A DNA stretch of 5,124 bases from Clostridium sp. SCN 57-10. Lineage in GTDB: Bacteria > Bacillota > Clostridia > Oscillospirales > Butyricicoccaceae. Shown one piece after another: positions 1-5,124 of the stretch; positions within the stretch are counted from its first letter, which is position 1, and every line of letters begins with the position of its first letter. The translations under genes were made by a program, and so were the position numbers. The DNA lies in assembly GCA_001725215.1 (NCBI GenBank), contig MEFT01000137.1:1-5124 (forward strand). The letters run 5' to 3'. Under the pieces are notes generated by a model that searched no databases, was not told where the DNA came from, and saw nothing but the letters and a program-made list of their open reading frames with translations.

Positions 1-2165
1 TGGATGATTACTTCTACCCGTCGGCAGATTTTGATGACGCCGCAGCATTTGCGAAATATGGCGGTGATTACACCGATTTAGGCGACTTTCGCCGGGCAAG
101 CGTCACATCGCTGATCAAAAAGCTGCATGATGGCATACAGCAGCGCAAGCCGACCGTTCAGCTGGGGGTTTCGCCGTTTGGAATCTGGGCAAACGCGAGC
201 AAAAATCCGCTAGGCAGCGACACTGTGGGCGGGCAGTCTTATTATGACCATTACGCCGACAGCCGCACTTGGGTCAAAGAAGGGCTTGTAGACTATATTT
301 CCCCGCAGCTTTATTGGCATACGGGCAGCAACGAAGGCGAATTTGCCGAGCTGCTGCGATGGTGGAATGATGTTGTCGACGGCACAAACGTCAAGCTCTA
401 TCCGGGCATTGCCGCATACCGCCTTGCGGAGGCAACGCCAGGAAGCCCCTGGGAAGGCACGCGCGAAATCGAAAGCCAGATTACGCAGCTTACCCAGTCT
501 AAGAACGGGCGTGGTATGATTTTCTTCCGAGCCGGTTCAATCGGTGGCAACACCGCACTTCAATCCGTCTTGATGCGCCGTTTCACGCACACCGAATCCC
601 CCATCCTTCCCCTTGCGGTGGCACGCCCATTAAGCGGTGAAACCGTTTCGTCCTCCCATTTGTATTTTGCCGGCAGCTCTGATCGAACGCAGGCATTAAC
701 TGTGAACGGTACAGAGATTACCGCGCGGTCGGAAAGCGGCTACTTTGGTATCCTGCTCCCGCTTTCCGTGGGAGAAAACACCTTTAGCTTTGAAAACGGC
801 ACGAAAACGGTTACGGTCACCGTGTTTCGCACACTTGCAGGCCGCAATGAGCTCGGCTCCCTCTTTCCGCAGAACAATTCGTTGATCAAGCAGGGGGAAA
901 GCATTCCGCTTTCATGTGTCGCACCCTCAGGCAGCAAAGTCTACGCTGTGGTTGGGAGCCGCACCGTTGTGATGAAGCGTGCCAGTGACGGCGTCTGGCA
1001 CGGTTCGCTCACGGCGGCAGATGAAACGGACACGCCTGTTGTTTATGTGAGTCAAACCGGAAGCTTCGTTCGTGTCGGTATCGCGCGGGGCAGAGTTACG
1101 ACCTATTCCTCCGAAAAGACGCTTTCCGCGACCGTTACGGCAGACATCTGCGATGTATATCGCACAACCTCTACCGCAGACGGGGCGCGCGGCTTTCTCT
1201 ATCGCGGTATGCAAGCTTCCGTTTCCTCCGTGCTTAACGGTATGGCATGGATCTCCGGCATCGGATATGTCAAAGCAGATGCGCTTTCTCTTACTCAAAG
1301 CAACGCTGTAAAGCAATATCACTTGACTGGATTCCGAGAGGCTGATAGCCCAAACGAGCTTTCATGTACCCTTCAATTTGATACGTTTCCCGTTATTTAT
1401 GCCTTCTATACGGATGGAAAAATTGAGCTTGACGTCGTGCAGATGGAAAACACCGTCTTACCTGAATCAAACTATTTTACGGTGTCTGCGGAAAAGAGCG
1501 GAAGCATGGTTTGCTATTCGCTCATGCGTAAAGATGGCGGAACGGTTGACGGCTACAGGCTTGAAACGGTCGAAAACGGCGTCCGCTTGACCGTGAAAAA
1601 GCATGTTCCCGGCACCCTCTCCGGAAGGACCATTGCCATAGACCCCGGCCACGGCGGGACTGCCAACGGCGCGATCGGCGTTGACCCCTCCACACCTGAA
1701 AAAGCGTCTAACCTTGCCACGGCGCTCGCTCTACGCACCGAACTGGAAAAACGAGGCGCTACCGTTGTGCTGACGCGCAGCGAAGATACCGGCATGTCTC
1801 TGCCAGAGCGTCTTCAGTTCAGCCAAAGTAAACTACCGGATCTGTTTTTATCGCTCCATTCCAACAGCCTTTCCGATGCCGAGGATGCGTCCGGCGCAAG
1901 TGGTGTCCTTCTCTTTGCACGCAGCGAGCTGTCTGAGAGAGCGGCAAACTTGATTTCGGATAAAATGCGTGCCATCGGGCGCACAACCGATGTGACCACC
2001 GGTTCGGCGCTCTATGTCTGCCGCGGTGAGCATACCATCAGCCTTCTCATTGAAAATGAATTCATCTCAAGCCCATACGGCTATGAACTCATTCGGTCGG
2101 AAATCGAACAGGTGGCCTTTTGCGCCGCGATTGCCGACGGGCTAGAAGCTTTTTGGGCGCAGTAA
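1..2165 (+). CDS. GHL10 (DUF187) glycosidase-like / N-acetylmuramoyl-L-alanine amidase fusion, 5' partial
   Basis: The reading frame is open from base 3 to the TAA at 2163-2165, giving 720 visible residues. The true start is off the left edge, and the GTG at 225 is only an internal codon. Visible residues 1-196 are the back half of a GHL10/DUF187 barrel: DDYFYP at 1-6, LGVSPFGIW around 53-61, and DYISPQLYW at 97-105. Residues about 205-276 look like an Ig-type beta domain of the glucodextranase-B style, and 286-366 like another beta-rich module. Residues 372-431 resemble a bacterial SH3 segment, and 439-535 an AMIN-like sandwich (weak call). Residues 541-720 form Amidase_3, with the zinc ligands visible: His550 in DPGHGG, Glu566, and His619 in SLHSN; the catalytic Glu is Glu684 in LIENEF. 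Amidase_3 enzymes cut the MurNAc-L-Ala bond. The E. coli GHL10 protein DigH (YddW) is reported to cleave peptide-free glycan. An extracytoplasmic cell-wall remodelling role is therefore likely, but any signal peptide would be off-window. The amidase call is firm; glycosidase activity is inferred. Confidence 0.9.
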   Translation, partial: DDYFYPSADFDDAAAFAKYGGDYTDLGDFRRASVTSLIKKLHDGIQQRKPTVQLGVSPFGIWANASKNPLGSDTVGGQSYYDHYADSRTWVKEGLVDYISPQLYWHTGSNEGEFAELLRWWNDVVDGTNVKLYPGIAAYRLAEATPGSPWEGTREIESQITQLTQSKNGRGMIFFRAGSIGGNTALQSVLMRRFTHTESPILPLAVARPLSGETVSSSHLYFAGSSDRTQALTVNGTEITARSESGYFGILLPLSVGENTFSFENGTKTVTVTVFRTLAGRNELGSLFPQNNSLIKQGESIPLSCVAPSGSKVYAVVGSRTVVMKRASDGVWHGSLTAADETDTPVVYVSQTGSFVRVGIARGRVTTYSSEKTLSATVTADICDVYRTTSTADGARGFLYRGMQASVSSVLNGMAWISGIGYVKADALSLTQSNAVKQYHLTGFREADSPNELSCTLQFDTFPVIYAFYTDGKIELDVVQMENTVLPESNYFTVSAEKSGSMVCYSLMRKDGGTVDGYRLETVENGVRLTVKKHVPGTLSGRTIAIDPGHGGTANGAIGVDPSTPEKASNLATALALRTELEKRGATVVLTRSEDTGMSLPERLQFSQSKLPDLFLSLHSNSLSDAEDASGASGVLLFARSELSERAANLISDKMRAIGRTTDVTTGSALYVCRGEHTISLLIENEFISSPYGYELIRSEIEQVAFCAAIADGLEAFWAQ

Positions 2166-2187
2166 TGCTCCTCTTACAGTTAAATAT

Positions 2188-2225
2188 AAAAATCTCTGCA
2201 GCCAAAAATGCTGCAGAGATTTTTT
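2188..2225. terminator. Bidirectional rho-independent terminator between convergent genes
   Basis: A perfect 15-bp stem (2188-2202 with 2210-2224) encloses a 7-nt loop. The core is TCTCTGCAGC pairing with GCTGCAGAGA. On the + strand the stem runs into six T residues (2220-2225). On the - strand it runs into five. It sits 22 nt after the stop of the amidase fusion and about 30 nt after the stop of the convergent GNAT gene, so it can end both transcripts. Confidence 0.9.
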
Positions 2226-2254
2226 ATATGAACATACCCAAAGTTACGATGCGC

Positions 2255-2761
2255 CTAGATGCGCATGGCAAGATCGTCAAGCGCCGTGCCTTCAAGCCGC
2301 TGAATGGTCCAACCTGTCATAGGAATTGCGCCAAGTTTACGATAAACCGCAAGCGCAGACTCATTCCAATCAAGACAAATCCATTCAAAACGACCGCAGT
2401 CGCGCTCTTTTGCTGTTTTTGCCAAAAACGCCAGCATGGCGCCGCCAAAACCATGGCCACGCATCTCCGGCTTGACAAAGAGATCTTCTAAATACAGCCC
2501 GCGTTTACCTTGAAATGTAGAGAAATTGTGAAAAAACAAAGAAAACGCAACCGGCTCACCGTGATATTCTCCGATGATCACTTCCGCCGCACGTTTGACA
2601 AAAAGTGAATCGTGCAAAACATCTTCCGTTGCAGAAACCTCATTGGGCAGCTTTTCATAGTCCGCAAGAGCTTTGATAAAATCGAGCACTAGCTTGGTGT
2701 CAGACTCTTCTGCTTTACGGATAACAAAGCCCTCAAGCTTTGTTTCATAACGATCGTTCAT
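2255..2761 (-). CDS. GNAT family N-acetyltransferase, SSAT-like (diamine/thialysine type)
   Basis: This is a 168-residue cytoplasmic acetyltransferase. The ATG at 2761 is chosen because GGAGG lies 6 nt upstream; the longer open frame to 2797 adds 12 residues without a ribosome site. Features of the spermidine/spermine acetyltransferase branch are easy to see: FVIRKAEESD near the N-terminus, LADYEKLP at 32-39, FFHNFSTF at 76-83, and YLEDLFVKPE at 90-99. They are followed by the acetyl-CoA pyrophosphate loop RGHGFGG at 101-107, LDWNESALAVYRKLGA at 130-145, and WTIQRL at 151-156. Tyr140 aligns with the catalytic tyrosine of human SSAT, and the length (SSAT has about 171) also agrees. Family members acetylate polyamines, thialysine or related amines with acetyl-CoA; the bacterial substrate cannot be read from the sequence. 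The gene follows tuf on the same strand but is separated from it by a strong terminator. I see no convincing promoter in the 60 nt between that terminator and the start, so expression may depend on readthrough or on a weak promoter. Confidence 0.9.
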   Translation of the reverse strand: MNDRYETKLEGFVIRKAEESDTKLVLDFIKALADYEKLPNEVSATEDVLHDSLFVKRAAEVIIGEYHGEPVAFSLFFHNFSTFQGKRGLYLEDLFVKPEMRGHGFGGAMLAFLAKTAKERDCGRFEWICLDWNESALAVYRKLGAIPMTGWTIQRLEGTALDDLAMRI

Positions 2762-2765
2762 AACT

Positions 2766-2771
2766 ACCTCC
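2766..2771 (-). promoter_or_regulatory. Shine-Dalgarno site of the GNAT gene
   Basis: The - strand reads GGAGGTAGTTATG, a strong ribosome site about five bases from the ATG at 2761. It decides the start against the upstream in-frame ATGs at 2773 and 2797; the ATG at 2773 directly abuts this site. Confidence 0.85.
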
Positions 2772-2817
2772 ATTTGCCCGCAGGCATATCGACGCACATA
2801 TCCGTGCCGCGTTACGC

Positions 2818-2853
2818 AAAGAAAGAGCCGCGATGAAATTTCATCGCGGCTCT
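2818..2853 (-). terminator. Rho-independent terminator of tuf
   Basis: Bases 2824-2853 are a perfect 30-nt palindrome whose arm is AGAGCCGCGATGAAA. On the - strand it folds into a GC-rich hairpin with an AT loop, followed by TTTCTTT. It begins 13 nt after the tuf stop codon. On the + strand no T-run follows, so it acts for tuf only and should insulate the GNAT gene from the very high tuf transcription. Confidence 0.88.
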
Positions 2854-2865
2854 GTCGGTGATCAA

Positions 2866-4068
2866 TTAGGCGTTAACCTTGATGACGACGCCCGAGCCAA
2901 CGGTACGGCCACCCTCACGGATAGCGAAACGGAGGCCTTCTTCAATCGCGATCGGCGTGATCAGCTCGACATCCATCTCGATGTTGTCGCCGGGCATGCA
3001 CATCTCGACGCCCTCGGGCAGCGAGATGACGCCGGTAACGTCAGTCGTACGGAAGTAGAACTGCGGACGATAGTTGTTGAAGAACGGGGTGTGACGGCCG
3101 CCTTCTTCCTTGGACAGGACGTAGACCTGGCCACGGAACTTGGTGTGGGGCTTGATGGAGCCGGGCTTAGCCAGAACCTGGCCACGCTCGATGTCCGTCT
3201 TCTGAATGCCGCGCAGCAGGCAGCCGATGTTATCGCCGGCCTCCGCGTAGTCAAGCAGCTTGCGGAACATTTCGATGCCGGTGACAACGGTCTTGCGCGG
3301 AGCTTCCATCAGGCCGACGATCTCGACTTCCTCGGAAAGCTTCAGCTGGCCACGCTCGACACGGCCGGTAGCAACGGTGCCGCGGCCGGTGATGGTGAAC
3401 ACGTCTTCGACAGGCATGATGAACGGCAGGTTCGCCTTACGCTCCGGGGTCGGAATGTAAGTGTCAACAGCGCTCATAAGCTCAATGATCGGCGCATAAG
3501 CGGGATCGTTGATGTCGGTCGAGGTGCACTCAAGAGCCATCAGAGCAGAGCCACGGATGACGGGGATGTCATCGCCGGGGAACTCATACTTCGAAAGCAG
3601 CTCACGCACTTCCATCTCGACGAGGTCGAGCAGCTCGGCGTCGTCAACCTGATCGCACTTGTTCAGGAACACGACGATCGCGGGCACGCCAACCTGACGG
3701 GCAAGAAGGATGTGCTCACGGGTCTGAGCCATCGGGCCATCGGAAGCGGCGATAACAAGGATCGCGCCGTCCATCTGAGCAGCGCCGGTGATCATGTTCT
3801 TGATATAGTCGGCGTGGCCCGGGCAGTCAACGTGCGCATAGTGACGCGCATCGGTCTGATACTCAACGTGCGAAGTGTTGATGGTAATGCCGCGCTCTCT
3901 CTCTTCCGGAGCCTTATCGATCATGTCGTAAGCTTCGTACTTAGCCTGGCCCTTCATAGCGAGAACCTTCGTGATCGCAGCGGTAAGGGAAGTCTTGCCG
4001 TGGTCAACGTGACCAATGGTGCCGATGTTAACGTGGGGCTTACTTCTTTCAAACTTGGACTTAGCCAT
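2866..4068 (-). CDS. tuf: Elongation factor Tu
   Basis: Complete EF-Tu of 400 residues. It is the GTPase that carries aminoacyl-tRNA to the ribosomal A site in the cytoplasm. The GTP-binding motifs are intact: P-loop GHVDHGKT at 19-26, switch I RGITI at 59-63, DCPGH at 81-85 with the catalytic His85, NKCD at 136-139, and SAL at 174-176. Domain 1 runs to about 205, domain 2 about 215-300, and domain 3 about 305-400, ending VGSGVVIKVNA. The ATG at 4068 follows AAGGAGGA with a 6-nt spacer. Positions where elfamycin (kirromycin) resistance changes are known keep the sensitive residues: Gln125, Tyr161, Gly323 and Ala382 (E. coli 124, 160, 316, 375). The gene lies 110 nt downstream of fusA, the usual end of a str operon, and is closed by its own palindromic terminator. 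The opposite strand carries a long meaningless open frame, a known codon-bias effect in tuf. Confidence 0.98.
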   Translation of the reverse strand: MAKSKFERSKPHVNIGTIGHVDHGKTSLTAAITKVLAMKGQAKYEAYDMIDKAPEERERGITINTSHVEYQTDARHYAHVDCPGHADYIKNMITGAAQMDGAILVIAASDGPMAQTREHILLARQVGVPAIVVFLNKCDQVDDAELLDLVEMEVRELLSKYEFPGDDIPVIRGSALMALECTSTDINDPAYAPIIELMSAVDTYIPTPERKANLPFIMPVEDVFTITGRGTVATGRVERGQLKLSEEVEIVGLMEAPRKTVVTGIEMFRKLLDYAEAGDNIGCLLRGIQKTDIERGQVLAKPGSIKPHTKFRGQVYVLSKEEGGRHTPFFNNYRPQFYFRTTDVTGVISLPEGVEMCMPGDNIEMDVELITPIAIEEGLRFAIREGGRTVGSGVVIKVNA

Positions 4069-4074
4069 TGTTTT

Positions 4075-4082
4075 TCCTCCTT
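4075..4082 (-). promoter_or_regulatory. tuf: Shine-Dalgarno site of tuf
   Basis: The - strand reads AAGGAGGA, nearly the full anti-16S complement, six bases before the ATG. This is the optimal arrangement expected for one of the most highly translated genes. Confidence 0.9.
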
Positions 4083-4107
4083 ATGATAAACAATCAAAAT
4101 AAATTAC

Positions 4108-4120
4108 AGCAAACATTGCT
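4108..4120. repeat. Small inverted repeat in the tuf leader
   Basis: AGCAA-ACA-TTGCT is a perfect 5-bp inverted repeat with a 3-nt centre in the 110-nt fusA-tuf spacer. It lies roughly at or just after the start point expected from the candidate promoter. It could be a small leader hairpin or operator half-sites, but an element this short can also arise by chance. Confidence 0.3.
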
Positions 4121-4123
4121 ATT

Positions 4124-4152
4124 ATTTTATACGAACACAGGGGAAAAAGCAA
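4124..4152 (-). promoter_or_regulatory. Candidate sigma-A-type promoter for tuf
   Basis: On the - strand TTGCTT (4152-4147) is followed after 17 nt by TAAAAT (4129-4124), inside the longer AT box TATAAAAT. Transcription from here would give a tuf leader of roughly 50 nt. Separate tuf promoters behind fusA are known in several bacteria, which would fit. The -35 element lies inside the hairpin that follows fusA. The match is reasonable but not consensus, and no start site can be proven from sequence. Confidence 0.42.
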
Positions 4153-4163
4153 GAGCTTTTCCC
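4141..4163 (-). terminator. Weak hairpin after fusA (attenuator-like or processing site)
   Basis: The - strand reads GGGAAAAGC, loop TCTT, then GC and TTTTTCCC, forming a 9-bp stem with one bulged base. It starts 15 nt after the fusA stop. No T-run follows the stem (CTGTGTTCG), so it is not a standard terminator. Readthrough from fusA into tuf is expected, and the hairpin may mark partial termination or RNA processing. Confidence 0.3.
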
Positions 4164-4178
4164 TCCTGCGCCGCAAGA

Positions 4179-5124
4179 TTACTTGCCGGAAGCGATTTTC
4201 TCCTGAATGCTCTTCGGAACCTCGGTGTAATGGCTCGGCTCCATGGCATATTGACCGCGTCCCTGCGTGCGTGAGCGAAGGTCGGTCGCATAGCCAAACA
4301 TTTCAGACAGCGGAACGAACGCATCGATCTGCTGTGCGCCCGGACGAGCCTCCATGCCCTGGATCAAACCACGGCGGGAGTTGAGATCGCCGATAACGTC
4401 GCCCATATAGTCTTCGGGAACAATGACCGAAACCTTCATGATGGGCTCCATGATGACGGGATCGCACTTCTTCATCGCCTCTTTAAAGGCCATGGAGCCG
4501 GCAATCTTAAACGCCATTTCGGAGGAGTCGACCTCGTGATACGAGCCGTCATACAGCGTAACCTTAACGTCGACAACCGGATAACCGGCAAGCACGCCGG
4601 CCTTCATCGCGCCCTGGAACTCATAGCCCTTGCCGGATTCATTCGGCTCAAGCGTGATCTTAACATGGCCATACTGGCCGCGGCCGCCCGACTGGCGCGC
4701 ATACTTCTGGTCGACGTTTGCAGTCTTGCGAATCGTCTCTTTGTATGCAACCTGGGGCTTGCCTACGTTGGCTTCCACCTTGAACTCGCGGAGCAGACGG
4801 TCGACGATGATCTCAAGGTGCAGCTCGCCCATACCGGCAATGATGGTTTGACCCGTTTCCTCATCCGTATAGGTGCGGAACGTGGGATCTTCTTCTGCGA
4901 GTCGTGCAAGCGCGATGCCCATCTTCTCCTGACCGGCCTTGGTCTTGGGCTCAATGGCAACGCGGATAACCGGCTCGGGGAACTCCATCGACTCAAGGAT
5001 GATGGGGTTCTTCTCGTCGCACAGCGTATCGCCCGTCGTTGTATTCTTGAGACCGACAGCGGCGGCAATGTCGCCGGCATAAACGATGTCAAGATCCTCG
5101 CGGTGATTCGCGTGCATCAGAAAG
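4179..5124 (-). CDS. fusA: Elongation factor G, C-terminal part (5' partial), with an apparent internal deletion
   Basis: The frame is open from the right edge to the TAA at 4179-4181, giving 314 visible residues starting FLMHANHRED. EF-G is about 690-700 residues, so the GTPase domain and most of domain II are off-window; the ATG at 5117 is internal. EF-G is the GTPase that drives ribosomal translocation. Visible in order are the end of domain II (YAGDIAAAVGLK), domain III (EPKTKAGQEKMGIAL, then GMGELHLEIIVDRLLREF), domain IV with the tip loop SGGRGQYGH and His196 in SYHEVDSSEMAF, and domain V (VIVPEDYMGDVIGDLNSRRG to the end). One oddity stands out. After GKGYEF (ending at 4617) the frame passes straight to QGAMKAGVLAGYP. 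EF-G normally has about 21 more residues here, of the type GGxxPxEYIPAVxKGI. The loss is exactly in frame, and everything else matches canonical EF-G closely. Confidence 0.95.
   Translation of the reverse strand, partial: FLMHANHREDLDIVYAGDIAAAVGLKNTTTGDTLCDEKNPIILESMEFPEPVIRVAIEPKTKAGQEKMGIALARLAEEDPTFRTYTDEETGQTIIAGMGELHLEIIVDRLLREFKVEANVGKPQVAYKETIRKTANVDQKYARQSGGRGQYGHVKITLEPNESGKGYEFQGAMKAGVLAGYPVVDVKVTLYDGSYHEVDSSEMAFKIAGSMAFKEAMKKCDPVIMEPIMKVSVIVPEDYMGDVIGDLNSRRGLIQGMEARPGAQQIDAFVPLSEMFGYATDLRSRTQGRGQYAMEPSHYTEVPKSIQEKIASGK

Noticed and set aside
225..227. GTG as the start of the GHL10-amidase protein
   Set aside because: The frame continues upstream to the window edge with family-typical sequence (DDYFYP, SPFGIW), so this is an internal valine codon.
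927..1322. A 131-codon - strand open frame, and smaller ones, inside the amidase fusion gene
   Set aside because: They lie entirely within a frame with clear domain matches and show no protein features of their own.
2120..2491. A + strand open frame spanning the end of the amidase gene, the terminator and part of the GNAT gene
   Set aside because: It would run through a strong terminator, and its second half is antisense to a gene with clear family motifs.
2762..2797. A longer N-terminus for the GNAT gene from the ATG at 2797
   Set aside because: The only ribosome site is directly before the ATG at 2761, and the 168-residue product matches SSAT length.
2775..2823. A promoter for the GNAT gene just after the tuf terminator
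   Set aside because: TTTGCG and GATATG-like boxes can be found, but with poor matches and spacing; nothing rises above chance.
2833..4086. A 417-codon open frame on the + strand opposite tuf
   Set aside because: It mirrors tuf in full, starts inside the tuf terminator, and has no ribosome site or recognisable domain. Highly biased tuf codon use leaves the antisense frame free of stops; such frames are a well-known source of false proteins.
5115..5117. ATG as the start of a short EF-G-like protein
   Set aside because: The Met is the conserved internal one of the MHAN motif, and the frame stays open to the window edge.

Overview
The window looks like chromosomal DNA of an anaerobic, Gram-positive, Clostridia-type bacterium, probably of the Oscillospiraceae/Ruminococcaceae kind. 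This placement is an inference from three things: a moderately GC-rich sequence, a fusA-tuf pair typical of the str operon, and a large cell-wall protein joining a GHL10 (DUF187) glycosidase-like domain to a zinc amidase. No 16S rRNA or other decisive marker is present.

Left part (1-2165, + strand): the C-terminal 720 residues of a multidomain envelope protein whose start lies off the left edge. It holds the second half of a GHL10 barrel, beta-sandwich/Ig-like modules, an SH3-like segment, an AMIN-like segment and a complete Amidase_3 domain. A strong hairpin with T-runs on both sides (2188-2225) ends this gene and, on the other strand, the convergent GNAT gene.

Middle (2255-2853, - strand): a 168-residue GNAT acetyltransferase of the SSAT (diamine/thialysine acetyltransferase) type, with its own GGAGG ribosome site. 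It lies downstream of tuf and is separated from it by a perfect 30-nt palindromic terminator (2824-2853).

Right part (2866-5124, - strand): tuf (EF-Tu, complete, 400 aa), preceded by an AT-rich 110-nt spacer with a candidate promoter, and then the C-terminal 314 residues of fusA (EF-G). Transcription runs right to left, fusA then tuf, as in the end of a str operon (rpsL-rpsG-fusA-tuf).

Two points deserve attention. First, the GHL10-amidase fusion suggests one polypeptide that strips stem peptides from peptidoglycan and then cuts the denuded glycan. Second, the fusA reading frame lacks, in frame, about 21 normally conserved residues of EF-G domain IV. That is either an assembly error or a remarkable EF-G. 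I saw no CRISPR array, insertion sequence, tRNA, phage gene or obvious new defence system.
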